Position numbers and translations under genes: made by a program
Shown: positions 25,459 to 38,984 of the stretch, one piece after another
How positions within the stretch are numbered: the first letter of the stretch is position 1
Layout: every line of letters begins with the position of its first letter
From: Taenia hydatigena
Lineage: Eukaryota; Platyhelminthes; Cestoda; Cyclophyllidea; Taeniidae
Reading direction: 5' to 3'
NCBI GenBank assembly: GCA_036345935.2
Contig: JADWOT020000007.1
Coordinates: 1,318,517 to 1,382,516, forward strand
Length of the DNA: 64,000 nucleotides
The notes under the pieces: model-generated
What the model saw: the letters and a program-made list of their open reading frames with translations, nothing else
What the model was told of the DNA's origin: nothing
Database searches by the model: none

Positions 25459-27546
25459 GCTTCGCCGCCGTCACATAATTTTCTTTAACCTACAAATTTA
25501 AGTGGGTACCTTGTAACAAATGTAGGGCGGAACGGAATTGTTGGATTTGATGCTCTAGCACATACGGCTGAGCAACTAGTCAATTCCTACCCCTAATTTG
25601 CTTTCACATCTGAAAACGGCAAGGATGTCGTTGCGATGCAAACTTCCAGACTGCTAGTTTACACCTCGAGCAGTGAGCTGCAACATTTGCAACGCTATGA
25701 TTACAGTGAATTCAGTGAGCATGCCTATAGATATGCGTGTATATTTTACCTATTTGGCAAAAGGAAAAGGTAGCAGGTTGTGGGTGATATCCTCAAATGC
25801 ATGACGAGCCGTTTTTTGACTGGCTTTCGTGCAAGTGGGTCAGCTGGCAGTGGAGTTATCTAGCCTTACCATTGAATGCGTTTTGTATGCTTAAAAAAGG
25901 TCATGGTAATAATCCCTCATCGTGGAAACAGAGGTTATTTGAATCAAACTTGATGACCGAGACATTCGTTCGGCATTTGGGAGTTCTTCAGTATAAGAAT
26001 TCGGACGAATAAACCAACATATACTGGTGTGGTGTCCCGAATCGGCGTTTTCTTTAAAGCAAAGATTCTTGTTATAAACGTGGTTGGCGGATCGCAAATC
26101 GGATCTAATTACTTCCATATATTTATTTCAATTTCTCCTTTCTTACGATTAGCTAGACCTTGAATACTTCAACATCGCCGACGGATCTTAAAATCCATTC
26201 GACGCCGGTGGAGGAGTGGCATGCGCGAGACCTCTTCTCAGGCTTCTCTTCACTCCACTTAGTCACGATAATGCAGACAATTCCTGACTATTGGTTTCAA
26301 TAATTTTAAAAGTTGATGAGAAGTAGTTCCTTGTACAGAAGTTCGCCACATAGTCATAAGTGGCTGCAGAATTTGTTCTTAGCGAATGGGCTCAATGAGT
26401 GCCTTAACCGACTGGTTTGTTTGCTCCTCCTATTGTTGCTTCTTTCAAATTACACTGATATTTTCAATGATGCTACTTAATTGGCATTAGTAAAACTTTA
26501 TATTTCAGCATGCTGAACCCGATTCAGTTCAGAGACTGATAGTCGCGGTCTGCATCCGCTTCGGATGCCTTCTTCTCATAACCAAGTTAAGTTAGCCTAG
26601 GTAGAACATGAATGAGGAATTCGCACTCACACAAAGAAGGCTTGATCGTCGACACCTGCATGGACCGTACTACACACTGCGTAATAATGTCTACGAGGTT
26701 TGCGCACCACATGAGCTTGCGATTGGCCCTGCCATTGTCCTCGTTTGTAAAAAATTTTAGCGATTCATTCGAACTAGTCTTAAAAGCAAAAATGGATGTA
26801 TCAAGCACAAAATTTGACATTCGGTGATGTGCTTTGGCCATTTTATTACGGGCGGGGTCAATAACGAACTGGTTGCTGCAACTGCAACTGCAGCTGTTTC
26901 CAGATGGCTGCTTCCCCATTTCCTTTAGCCACAAGAACTTTCATAAGGCTCTTCTAATACCCGCCTACTTGAGAAGCATTTTTACCACATGAACCACCCA
27001 CTCTACCCACCATGACGTGAATCATCTTCAGACACTAGCATCCAAACCGTTTATCAATTCTGAGTTAATATCTCCAACGAACGCATTTAACCTAAAGTCA
27101 AAACACACGTGCACCAAAAAAGCTTAGGTACATTCAAAACTTGCCACGTTTTGTGCTAACGTGTCGCAGTAGTGGCAAAACGATAGCAAAATGCCACGCA
27201 CGCCTGGGTTGTACAGACCATATTGTGTTGCAGAGTTATTACGAGATGCCATAGTAAGGTTGCTTAAAGGATATTAACAAAAAACGAAACCATCTTGATT
27301 TGCTTAAAGGATTGCCTATACTGCTCTTTTGCCTGAAGAAGACTTATTTGGAGATTCGGATTATATCCCACTGTAGATATTCACGTGAGTAATTGCGCGG
27401 ATTGCCACGCCTTAACCATCTACACCCAGCATGTTCAATCCGGTAGCAATGGTTCTGAGATATTATAATGTAAGCACTTTAGCGATGTCTAGAACATAGT
27501 CCTTAAAAAGCACGCGCCAATTCTTCTTTTAAACGGATTATGAAAA
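25459..27546. other. Intergenic, nothing recognised
   Basis: Several 70-115 codon chance frames occur here, some overlapping on opposite strands (for example around 26,590-26,930), with no domain or splice support. No repeat partner was found in the window. Confidence 0.4.
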
Positions 27547-27909
27547 ATGCAGAATGGTCCATTACGAGGGCAAGTCATTTCGGTCAATACAATTAAACGA
27601 ATGCCAATAGGCATAAAAAATGGAGCTGTCAACGGATACAGCACAGAAGTGCTGATTGAAGATTACTCAGCACCTCGTGGAGGCAGTGGGAGCGGCAAAA
27701 TTGACGATTATTCAAGATCCACACAAATGAGTGATCCACGTGAGGAATGGCCCACCCATCATCTGTGGCAGCGATCCTCGAATCGAAAAACATCCACGTA
27801 CCTGTCGAAAGATATGCGACGACTAATGATATTTTTGAACGAGATGACGCTCTTCGATAACCTTTCCGACAGGATAGGCGGATTTATGCTTGGTCTGACA
27901 GTGGCGTAG
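27547..27909 (+). CDS. Unidentified 120-codon frame
   Basis: An open frame from ATG to TAG, with an in-frame TGA shortly before the ATG. The product is hydrophilic, with a glycine/serine patch near residues 44-52, an Asp/Arg/Trp-containing middle and a more hydrophobic end with the motif GGFMLGLTVA. The last codons overlap a possible donor, so this could be an exon leading into a membrane segment, but no downstream exon was found. No family is recognised. A run this long is expected a few times by chance in a window of this size and composition. Confidence 0.22.
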   Translation: MQNGPLRGQVISVNTIKRMPIGIKNGAVNGYSTEVLIEDYSAPRGGSGSGKIDDYSRSTQMSDPREEWPTHHLWQRSSNRKTSTYLSKDMRRLMIFLNEMTLFDNLSDRIGGFMLGLTVA

Positions 27910-28549
27910 GCTGCACGTTGACATCTCGATCATAGAAGGATTCCGTTACTTTGCCTTAGGTTTGTTCGAATAGCGTCCGCCGAAGTTGCATAGGGAGTAA
28001 TTTTTGTTTATTGATGAAGAATAGCAAACTGAAGCACCCTTCCAAAGGTTATTACAGCCATGCCGCTTTCACTAAATAAAAATAAGAGTGGAAAAATTCG
28101 ATAATGCAAATGTTGCCAAGCAATTACTTAGAACTGAGAAACATAATATCTAGCGATTCCTTTTATGAAACATAAATATCCAACTTGAAAAGACACAAAA
28201 CGCATCGCAACAACTACTGATTATCAGCTCATTAGTACCTAAAAATGCAATGGGGTGATGGGATAGTTAAATTTCAAACTAAACTTATTCAGCAATGTTT
28301 CGAAACTAATCAGAGGCAACAGCAAAACAAACACATTCATGTCCACATCAATGGATAAAAATCCAGCAAAAATAAAACATGATAAGTGAAAGATGTTATA
28401 ACTTGGAAAAGTAGAAGTCACACGGCCAAAATACGGGGATAATAGTATGCACAAAGAAGGAAAAAATCAACAGATAATGTAATAAATAAATGACCGGTAA
28501 ATAAATAAGATAAGCGAGCCATGTAGAAAAGGCAATATTGGCGCCAACG
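27910..28549. other. Intergenic, nothing recognised
   Basis: Very AT-rich DNA without a supported gene. Confidence 0.45.
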
Positions 28550-31500
28550 TGCTTAGTAGGTGTTATGCTTCAATTCGCACTGGCATGTGCGTCTGCAACA
28601 ATAACGAATAAGAGAGGGCTGTGGAGAATGCGTGGTGGCAAATGGTGAATGGAATGGTGTAAGAATGGGTCCTGATGGTGAGCGGATAAGAGAAGAAAAG
28701 ATACCATTATAAACACTAATGCTTCTATTTGTTATTATCATATAGCACAGGTGCGGTTGTTGTAATCGCGTTCAATGTCGCGCAGGTAGGCATAAATGCC
28801 ATACTTGCTCTCTACTCTCAATTTCTTTGAGACCATTTTCGTCTGCGTAGTGGCTGTCAATTTTGCCCCACAATTACTTTCAACGCTGCGTGGATAATAA
28901 ACAACCTTGATTTTGGCGAAAAATTCCTAGGTTACAAAAAGAGCAGTCGTCGTCACAATTCTTTAAACACTAAGCAATTATTAATTGACACTGAATTTAG
29001 TAATTTATAAAACTTTCAGTCAAAGGTCGTGGTCTCACGCGAGTCGAACGGCATCTGCAGACGCTGTTGTAAGTAACAATGCATCTATTCTTAACGGTTT
29101 TCCAATTCGATGAAAGCGCATCTATGATTTCGCAGTCGTAATTATGCATATTTTGAACTTTCAACACTTTCTTATTGCAGGTAATATTTATTCGGTTTCA
29201 AGTCAAATCTTCGATGTAATGTGGAGTGTGAGACCACGCTTTGATCTATTCGACTTAGTTCATAGCTGATCTTATGCCAAAAGGTGTTATCTTTACTTGC
29301 ATCCCTCAGTGTGCTAATAACGCAAACATTCCTCCTTCCCTTTGAACGACAGAACTTTTAGTTAAGAGTCTATTCCAGCAGGTTTACTTGAATCACACAC
29401 AAAAGGCTTTAAACAGTTTATTCATCTCTCAGTTCTCAATGGTACGCATTGTGCACCCACGAGGATATGCACTTCTTCACAAACTGTATCATTACTTGTA
29501 AGGGTAACAGATGATAGGCGAGAATTTTGCTCATTGTACTACTTTGCACACAATGCATTGAATGCGTTCCTCGTCTCGAGTTACTCGCGTTAAGACTGGC
29601 TATTAGCTTGGAGGATTAAGCTCAGCCAAAATGCTAACGTTTAAAAAACGCGCCTATTTCTGCAAGAGATTCACATTCCTTAAAGGGAAAACCCAATTCT
29701 TGATTTTCGAAGATCTGATTGGTCTGAAGAATGTTATTTACTGTTCAATCAACCAACCCCGTCGTGTACTTAGCATTGGAGAATATTGTTGCCTGGACGG
29801 CTTCCATATTGATAGTTCCACAAGTGCATGCATCCAGGTCATCGATGCTAGTGCGCAGTGTCTTACCGTCTTCTTCCATCTTAATTACGATGTTCCTCAT
29901 ACTTACAAGGGTTTTATATTAGTTGGCATCACCTGTCATCTTATTTATTAGCTTTGTCACAGCGGAAATGGACATTAATCAACTGCATCATCAATGCATG
30001 AGGCTTTATGCGTTGCTTCAATCTGCTTGCAAACCTGTGGCATTTCGTCCGCACCATTGCCTTAGACTTAAGTTGGTCTCTAAAGTGTGGATGCGTCGTT
30101 CCTTCCAGAAGTTTATTCATGCCATTTGTGACTGTTAAGTAAGAATGAGGCGTCATTGTGGCTGCACCATCATGGCATAATTTTTAACTTGAAAATGTGC
30201 CTACGGACGTCGTCAAAATCTGAGTAAATGTGCAATTTGATGAACTTACACGCAGGCTGTAAATTCCAATGTAGCAGTGTCACATTTACTTGGTTGCAAT
30301 CCCTAAGATTAACTTGTGCGCACTTATTTGATTAAAATCTATTTAACCCTTAAAGCATGTCTAATAATCCTGCGGTCTTGTCAGTACAGCGCTAGTTGAG
30401 GGTCTGGAGTAATTATTAGTCTAATGACAGCGGCTTTACTGAACAACACGTCGAGGTCACTCAAGCCGTCACACTCTACCTATGCGAATGTGGGCTCGTG
30501 AATAGGGTGGGGCGACAATGTGACTCAGACCATTCACTGTTCTCATAAGTAGGCATGTTTAAACCCGTTTCGATTGATGTGTTCATCATCTGCAGCTGGT
30601 GAGTAGGTGACTGCGCTCACGGTAGTACCGCACCTCCGTCTCCCCCTTTTTCCTCCCCTTGTGTCTGCATCCTGCACCCCCACACTCGGTCACCATGCCT
30701 TGCCACCGAACCGCCATTAGTGCTTACCCAACCAGCATCGTCCCACGACCCCCGTCTGTGTGCGCGCGCATAGTGTAAACATAGAACACGTAAAAACACG
30801 TCCATTCATGACATGACAACGCATTGTTCACGCACAGGGTACCCGCGTTTTGTTTCAGACAGCCAACGGTCTGTCTATCCAGGAGGGCTGCATAAACCTT
30901 TACATCGATTAAAGTTGCAGAAATTCCCGGTTTAAGTTCAGACTGAGTCAGAAATGCTTAAGGCTAATTTAGTGATTATAAGCATCCAACTTCAAATCCT
31001 TTGGAAGTCTACTGAGTCCGTTTGATATCCTGTCATCCCTATGCTTGTCGTCGTCCAAGTGCACCACGTACCCAGTTTTACAAGAGGTTTTCTGGATTGC
31101 CGCCTTGTTCATTCGATGGACATTCGGCTGCAAAGCTCCGCAGATTCAAAACTTGGGAATATATTATCAGTCGTGGCACTAAAGACAATCCAGCTGTTTC
31201 GCTACCGCTAGAAGCGCAGATAACACTTGCAGTGTCCTCCAAGAGGACGCAGTCGTACCCATGAACAGCTTAAGTGAGATTACACACAGTTGGTTCATAG
31301 TATCGACAACAAGAGCAAAAAACGTGCCAGTTGCAAAGCGCTCAAATAGGCCGAGCAGGTTTTGTGAAGCATAAGATGGATGCCGGTGAAGCCAGACCCA
31401 TCTGCTAGCCACTTAGACTCATACCACGCACTTGCTAGAAGTAAACAGTCTAATGAAAGAGATCATTCAAAATAATGCTGCACAATTATAAAGGCCACGC

Positions 31501-31700
31501 GTTTGTACAAGGACTATGAGCATCTGAAAGTCATATCGAAGACAGACGCATTCCTGTTACTCAGCATAAACAAATCGTTAGGTGCATTACACGGATTTAA
31601 GCAACTGTGCATCCATAACTTGAAATCAGGATGCTGGCACGTGGAAGTGGTGGGGAAAACAGAAGGAAGCCCCCGTGTGTAGCAACTTTGATTTTCCAAT
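28550..31700 (+). repeat. Left copy of a 3-kb dispersed direct repeat
   Basis: Aligns in the same orientation with 44,400-47,330 at an offset of about 15.6-15.8 kb. Anchors are the purine-rich start (28,600 against 44,450), 29,535-29,630 against 45,155-45,255, 30,300-30,720 against 45,925-46,350, 31,050-31,180 against 46,660-46,800 and 31,340-31,460 against 46,940-47,060. Near 31,115-31,185 both copies keep the same frame (FDGH.AAKLRRF), and several of the differences there are silent, hinting at a former coding part. It is probably a transposable element or segmental copy; the family is not identified. Confidence 0.75.
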
Positions 31701-32288
31701 AATGGAAACACTAAAGAAGCATACAGCATTGGACATCATCCAGGCCTGGAGAGAGGTGCAGACATCAGAATTGGTGAGAATTGGAGATTTAGAGAGTCTC
31801 GGGTTGCTTCCCATTCGGGCGATGCCGTAAGACATTATCGATCTTTTCAATGTCTCCTCCCTCCTTCAGCGCATGGTCTCCAGGATCCACAGGGACAAAC
31901 TACGGCTATAAGACGCTTCAAGTGACGAACCTCGCGTCTGCACTAGATTCATACACTGCAGACAATTGAACCTGCCGTAAAATTGTGCAGGGGACGAATG
32001 CATTCGTACTAATACTAATGCTTACGGCAAATTAAGCTCAAAATTCTTCCTCCATTTGGATTGCAGTGAAGGAAAGAGAAACCACTTTTATGACCAATCT
32101 GTCATGCATGTCAGGAGCAGTCCCTGGGTAACACGCAAAGAGCTCATTCAGCTCAACTAGACCAAAACGACCCTCTACCCTCCCCATTAACTGCACCGCA
32201 CAACTGCTCAATGTCTTTGAATGCGCCTGCTATTACAGCATCCTCTTCTCTATTGTGCTCAATTAAAAGGACATCACAACCGTGGCAT
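31701..32288. other. Between the direct repeat and the RAD54 relic
   Basis: Plus-strand frames here are interrupted by scattered stops. On the minus strand the continuation of the RAD54-like frame breaks at TAA 32,289-32,291, and what follows (down to 32,153) is open but does not match the expected RAD54 continuation. Confidence 0.35.
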
Positions 32289-32465
32289 TTATAGAACCGA
32301 TTTGATGCGACAGGTGTGGAACTGTCCCTTCCGTACACTCATTTCGGTCTGGTCGTCGTCAGCTAGATCCCAATCGAGCTCAAACATCACCAGACTATTT
32401 GCACTAATGAAATGTAGACCACAACCACCCGTTTTGCTGCTCTATATGAAGGCGAACTCTGGCGA
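32289..32465 (-). pseudogene. RAD54-type SNF2 helicase exon, broken
   Basis: About 58 codons on the minus strand match the C-terminal helicase lobe of RAD54 (homologous-recombination dsDNA translocase). Recognisable in order are SSKTGGCGL (family SSKAGGCGL, motif V region), ANSLVMF (family ANRLVMF), a DW..A.DDQ stretch (family DW.PAN.EQ) and GQ..TC (motif VI region). Roughly half the residues agree with the vertebrate RAD54 pattern as I know it. An AG acceptor at 32,466-32,467 sits where the match begins. Breaks are a TAG just before SSK, loss of about one residue before the motif VI arginine, degraded motif VI, and a TAA after the conserved block. The expected TGTIEEKI continuation is not visible. 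It is probably a decayed exon of a duplicated gene rather than a processed copy. Confidence 0.7.
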
Positions 32466-35400
32466 CTGTGCGACGGTGCATAGGTTGTGGACAATAACAC
32501 ACGTGACACAATAGAAAAGATGTTACAAAAAACTTGAAGCTAGATCGATAAAAATTGTTAAATTTTAGGTGCTAAAAAGATAAAAAGCTTGAGCCAAAAT
32601 TCCCTGATAAACCAAATAACCGAAACGAAATGTCTGCCTCTTCTTTGCATATTATCAGAAAGACAGAATTTCAACTGAGCGAAGAAGAGCCCCAAGAACC
32701 AAATGAAACAGTGCAAAGAGGCGGCTTAGCAGAATCGCTGCAAAACCCACCTTTTGAGGAAATAGCCAACCTACTTGACTTTGCACGTTATAGTTGAGTC
32801 CGAAAAGCGGAAACTTTAACGCTCTACCAAGAGCCTCTTAATGGGATGATGTTTGCACTTCGCAAGCTGACAAGGGACAAGAGACCCTACCCCGCCAAGC
32901 AGCCGCATTTAAACTTCCTTCAAAAATGCTGGCTTTTAAGAGGAAATCACAGAAATGAATGAAATCAGTAAATCTGATGCCATACGCGAGGACCGATTAG
33001 CAAGAGCTCTCTCGCTCCTTCATTGGAAGTTGAAAATTAGCATTGGTCATGAAAAAAGGGGAATGGATGATTTCTGATTATCAATCACCTTCCCCGAAGG
33101 TGCTTTTAAACTAAAGTATCACCCAATCGAAATATTGCAAATGTCTAAGCATGGATAAATAAAAAACGCATGAAAGTGAAGAGAACAGCACAATGGATTC
33201 GTTAACCATTCTAGCAATGGCAAGTGAGCCCACCACACTAAAATGAAGAAGTCATCTTATGCGTTCCATTAAAAATCGAACCGATGGCAGAGTGGGAAGA
33301 AGCAATAACGCAGAGGCCAGTCGTAAAAACGCCACGCGGTCAAGCACCCGATAACGTGTCTCGTGGCTCTTGTGATTAACAAATTTCGATTTAATCATCC
33401 CTGGTTGAGTCCGGCAGCCCTGTAAGTAGGTATTGACTGAGTTGTAGATCCCCTGATGAATGACGACGCAACTCTTGAGACAAATGTCGATTGACAGTGC
33501 TTGTCCCCATTATGGGTCCCGTGTCCCCATGGCTGAGACCAAATTGATGGATAAGGCCATAATGATGAGTCACGCGGCCATTTTTATGCGTCTGGTGGTT
33601 TTGAGCAACCAAACAGCCAACACTGTTTTGCGCGATCCCCTACTTGACACCCAAATCTTGTGTTACAGACGCTATGCTTAGTCTAAAGGATTGTTAATAC
33701 CTGCACTTCGTAGGAAAACGGCTTCGGGAGCACAAGAAAGAACGCCGACACAGTTCAACACTGACATAACGCCTAATGTGATCCAGCTAGACTTCCAACA
33801 TTGCTACACATCATCTTCAGCAAAACTTGCATTCTTTGAGGCACCTTAACTGACGCCTGCCTCCCTCTCTTAACTTTAGTCTGTGCAAAGACTAGCAAAT
33901 AGAGTGATCTATCAACATCGAATTGATGTTTTCACCTCCCACTTAGCTTCATAACCAGGTGACTAAGGTGCCTACCTCCAGCGTCTCTGCCATTCAAAGT
34001 GAGGCATTTTTCACCATTTAATTGCCTTCTGTAAGCGACGTAAACAAGTTCATCTCGACCAGCCTTACATATCTATCATATGCTGTCGCAATTGGCCACT
34101 ACACATTCCGCAAATAAAAAATGGGCAGAGAAATGGATCGATGGATGAAACAATAGACAGTTGAGTGCATTGATATTTTGGCAGACAGAGAGATTGAGAT
34201 ATACGAAGTGACAGCCAGGTCATTAGACAGCCCATACTGGCTTTACCTCCTCATCCAAACTCTGCCTCCAAACCTCCACTAGATGACCGACCAATTTAAT
34301 AAACAAAGAACAGGGGTGCATATGGGCAATCGAAGGATTTTAATAACGCCCAACATAGTTAATTGATAGAGCATACGGTTAAGGGACCGTACGCACTAAA
34401 CCGTGGACATGTCTATGACGGCGGTATCCCCTTCCACCCTCCCGATACCTAATGCACCCACAGCTCCGCTGCATTAGACACGCGCATGGCAGCAGTCAAA
34501 GACAATAGATGGTGCTTCAATAGACCAAACGTGCGTGTGCGCGTGCTCCAAAAACAGCAGAACATGTATTGTGCATAAGGCAACTGAACATTATAAAGCA
34601 TTCCATTTCTTCCAGTTAGGAGCAAATTCCAACCTGAGCAATGCTCTCCATAACCACTCATCACAAGGGCGTCGGAGAGGTGTTAGTGTTAGCATCTCCG
34701 ACAGTCAGGTGTTTTGACTAAGATGGAGCGATTTCAACAAGCTCGCTCACATCAATCAGGACCGTACAAACGCTCCAACGCCACTATCATATCGCTACAG
34801 TAAAACAAATGGAGATAAGTAGGGGAATAGATCCATAGACAGTGAAACATACGTATTGCCTCACCTTCGCCTGTCCATCCAACAAAAACCTTACCACCCA
34901 AATGACCAAATCAACAGGTAAGTTAAAGAACGTAAATAAAGAATCAGATGAAACTTAACACTTGCCAGTGCACATCTGCCTGTCTTGAGGGACGTCTACT
35001 GACCACTAGCCGTCAAGAATATTAATGCGGCTAACCTACACTTTGTCTGTCCCCACTACCTGTCAGCCAACTATTGGCCCAAAAGCAAAGCAGCTAAAGC
35101 CAATGCTAATTACAACACGCCTAAGGGGGAAGAGTGAGGGAAAGGACTACGTCGGGACTACTGCATTGCTACAGGGGAAGTGAACAAGCCAAGACAATTA
35201 GTGAGTCGTCTTCAAAGTCATCATCGTGACATTACGTTTCCCATAAACACTTTGTTCGTCAACAATTCGGAGGCAGACGTCCCCGGATGCTTCTTCTGAT
35301 AATGATAAATGTGCATAGTTTTGTGGCTTGGGCAGGGAACAATAAACAGTCGAATCCGCTCAATGTCGCGTCCTCTGCCCTGTCTTTTCTCCCATTTAAA

Positions 35401-36399
35401 ATAAACTAACATCGACAGAAGGGAACAACGAAATTGCCTAATAATCAGGAAAATCTGAGTGCACCTAAAATGCGCACAAACCTACGGGGTAGTCCCATCA
35501 AATCCGCATAACAATTAGAAGTAAAGAAGCAGCAAGCTTCCTAACCACCAGAAGTTTAAGCATAATATACTCACTTAATGCAAGAGTACCCAGCATAAAT
35601 GCCACCGTCCGAAAATGGATGGAATTGCACTTATTCGAAAGCAATGCCTGCAGTCCGTTGCAGAAGCTCACACGTAGCATGACGCAAATCAATCTCTCTT
35701 ACCTAGCAACATCCAGCACGCTCAATCCAGTAACAACAAATTTAACACACTTCATAATGACCATAAACAACTTCTCTCACTCAAAATTCTCAAAAAAACA
35801 TGCACATTCATTGAATCCCGCTAAACACGACCTGCCCCATTTAGGCCTCCATGACAATACAAGTGATCGACAAACGTACACTACCCACCCATCTAACCGG
35901 AAAAAAAACAAAACAAAATGCGCAAGTCAGAACTGTCAATACTTCATGTATACCAGTGCTGGGTGAATGCACCTAAACAATTGATGGCAGCAAACAAGTG
36001 AATCATGCGGAAGATAAAATAGTAAGATGAGGCACAGGTAGTCCTAAGTCAGCGTTGGATCTTCATTCAACAGACAGTGACTGCGGCTTAATGCAAAAGA
36101 CCACGCTTCGCAGTCAGGCGTTACACCTCATCAAAGTAGATAGACAGCAAGCAAATGGTATTTACAAGTGGGACTTTTCAGATGTGTATAAAAATGCGCA
36201 TCTATACGCACCTATGAATTGGCAAGTTCCTTCCTCCATCTACCCACAATCTTCACATCACAACACGGGCGTCACGGCACGGCACCGCTTGCACCCTACT
36301 TTGCAGACTTCCAACAGCTTCGGCGAAAAATCCATCAGCGAACGCTGATTGCCAAAACGACTTTCAGCGGTGGTACAGCCTTAACGAAACACCTGTCCT
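32466..36399. other. Intergenic with possible decayed coding fragments
   Basis: No upstream RAD54 exons were recognised on the minus strand. On the plus strand, frames at about 32,600-32,958 (one internal TGA at 32,794-32,796) and 32,946-33,077 look protein-like but match no family I know. The rest is AT-rich. Confidence 0.3.
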
Positions 36400-37870
36400 T
36401 TGCACCCTGAGGAAATATTACTGGTATGCCGCTTCATTTGTTCAGTCATATCTATTTCTCGCAGCAGAATTCAATGTTTGCATCCATCCATCACCTGCGC
36501 CAACAAATATTCCATCCAAAAAACATCCTCGTATCAGCAGGAACAGGCTGAGTATTCGAGAAGCAGTATCGATCAAGCCGACGGATAGACACTTAGTGTG
36601 ACGATCGCGTAGAATGCACGTTGAAGTCTCGTTCGTAGCAGAATGTGCACGACCTTGGCTTGGGCTTATTCAGATCGCGCCTGCTGAAGCTGAAGGCGAC
36701 GATATTCTGCTCATAAATGGAGGAAAAGTACTCAAGTACCCTTTCAAAGGGCACCTCAACCGAATCCGCGTCCAATGAGCACGACCGATTCAACTAATAT
36801 GGTTATTACATCAATTTGGATAATGTGGCTGCCACATTGCATTTGTGAAGACTTCGGGAGAAGGATTAACAACGGATTCTTCAGAACACAACATTGATCA
36901 TGCCATTTCCTGGGCAGAAATCTATTCGTATTACCACAAATTGGAGACCAGTAGAAAGGTCAAACCTCGAATTTGACAATTTTTCTGTTATCCCTCGGAG
37001 CTTATTAGACGCACCACCACAGACAGGTACGTTGTTGTCATCCTTAAGATCCGGATCATCTTTGACACCAATTGAGGCCTAAAATTCAGCAGTTCTTTTC
37101 AATTTGAGACCAACAGATCCTAATTTGCTAAAGTAGCGTCGCAACTAAAACACGCAACTCACCCACCATACCGACAGACAATATACTAAATACGGTCAAT
37201 GACCTTGAAACTGCCGAAATAAACCTAAACCTACGCAAATGCACAAAAAAGTCTAAGCCAAAAAGGCCAATGCAATTATATTTAAAAACAGCAAACAGTT
37301 CATTGTTAAAAGAGGATTTATAAAAAGATTTGCATACATCTATAAAGTGTTTGCGGATAATTAAATAAGTAATCAAATACTGCCCAACCTTTAGGGTATC
37401 CATTTTAGGAAGAATTGTGCTTAAACATCGTACAATCAATATGAGAATTGAAAAGCTACCCTTAAGCAAGCTGGCGGGTTTGTTACAAATTGAAAATAGA
37501 ATAGTGGCTTCGGTCGTCTTCGGTGACATCGCCAATCGTTACACAGGGTATTCTAAGTTCCTTTTCACCTCTCACACCAAGGGTGCATTCAACGTGGCAT
37601 AGATTTACACGATGGATACAGATGTGGCGCGTTTCCTGATTATCGCCTTGCCTTCTGTCTTGTAGTCATTTGAACGAATAGGTCAGAGCTAAGGGATTTC
37701 AGTGTGAACACGGGGTGGACGAGACACTTCCTCCTTTCTGCCCTCACAAATTCTGACGCAATCCCCATCACGGTGTTTGCAATGGCTGCCTCATGGTCTC
37801 TCATTGATCTCTCTCAACAACCAAATTATTGCATTAATTCCTCGTCCCATTAGCCCCAGCCTAGGTACTG
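36400..37870 (-). repeat. Dispersed element, copy 2 (inverted)
   Basis: Reverse-complement partner of 18,300-19,760. The match starts sharply near 36,400 and covers the ends and the small MRIEK frame. The adjoining segment 37,925-38,500 matches a third location (47,770-49,270), so the full element in this orientation probably spans about 36,400-38,500. Confidence 0.75.
37441..37665 (+). pseudogene. Small conserved element frame, copy 2
   Basis: Homologue of the frame at 18,523-18,723. It begins MRIEKLPLS and shares about 25 of the first 30 residues. A 24-bp insertion keeps the frame, and the CAG of copy 1 is a TAG here (37,600-37,602). After that stop the same frame continues to the shared TAG at 37,663-37,665. 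The single nonsense change in an otherwise preserved frame indicates a dead copy of a once translated sequence. Confidence 0.4.
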
Positions 37871-37924
37871 CCCTTGTTGGGTGCCCTTATATGTACTACC
37901 GGGTAGTTTTCTTTTAGTCATAAG

Positions 37925-38500
37925 TGTGCAAACTTCACTTTCGCGTCTGATCTGCGATCTGCCCTTGCAGAGTTGCAGAATAATGGTTAAAATCGGAGTA
38001 GTGTGGTGCGGACAAAGCAGGTATTAGGTGGCAGAACGTTCATCACTCTGACCAACTCTTTACCATAAAGACGATGAACCTTGCACTACGGCTGTGGTGT
38101 GTGTCAATTCCCCATCTCGGCAAACATCGATTTGAAGTCGCTTGTCGTGATTCTTCCTCTGGCTCATGTAGGATAGTCCCAAGTATTTGTGCGCGGTGCT
38201 AAAAGCTTACTTGCGTCTTCTTCTGATTGCACTAAGAGCTCTGATACATTGATGGTATCGAAATGCGCTCTCATTTAACGATCCGCGGGCCGATGAAATC
38301 TTTATTGATGCTCGAATCGCAGTGCGTGTCTTTGAGTTCTGGAGGGACAAGGAGTCTAGTGAGATTTTGGTGGTGCGAATTATCTGTGAGCAAAGGTCAT
38401 TAGAGTTGTTCATTGGGACAATTGAGACCGCGTATCCTAACTACCTGAAAAATTGCCTACTGCACAATTTAGACCAGCTTAGGCGTTACGTAGGAAATCA
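37925..38500 (-). repeat. Element segment, inverted match to 47.8-49.3 kb
   Basis: The reverse complement aligns with two parts of 47,770-49,270: 38,360-38,500 with 47,770-47,920, and 37,925-38,290 with 48,850-49,270. The intervening 900 bp or so at 47,940-48,830 has no counterpart here. One short frame (MN..DL.SQ.I.TT.I) is kept in both. It directly adjoins the copy-2 element at 36,400-37,870. Confidence 0.65.
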
Positions 38501-38984
38501 GCATGAGTATCACGTCCAAGGCCACTTTTGCACATTTAATAAATTGTACTGGCTGAGTTTCTCTCCTCGCACAGGCATTCAACGACGCCTCCTCTTCTAC
38601 AGCCACCCGCCCTCCCCCTTCACCCCTGGTGAAAGTAACTGAGTAGAGGGAGTAAAAGGGTTGTTGTCCAGTAAAAGGCGCAAACCACTCCACTGCCCCT
38701 CACACCAAAGGCGCATTGAAAGCAATAAAACTATTGTTAGTAAATGAGAATAATATTGACGAAAATAACAATTTGAAAAGGGGCAATGAACCTCGAGACT
38801 GCCCCCCGACCCAGCCTCTAAACACTCCGCACTCGTGAGCAGCCTTCGCAATCCACACAGCGGACATCCAGTATGCCGTGGGATTGAGCGAGTAGATAGA
38901 TGCGGTTTCGTGTGCAATGCTCTTCTGTTTGCTGAGGAGCGGCGCTGTTTTCAGTTGCGAGAGAAGGCGGTGACATGATGTGGC
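38501..38984. other. Spacer, nothing recognised
   Basis: Contains overlapping open frames on the minus strand that continue into the hairpin arm to the right. No domain is recognised. Confidence 0.35.
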
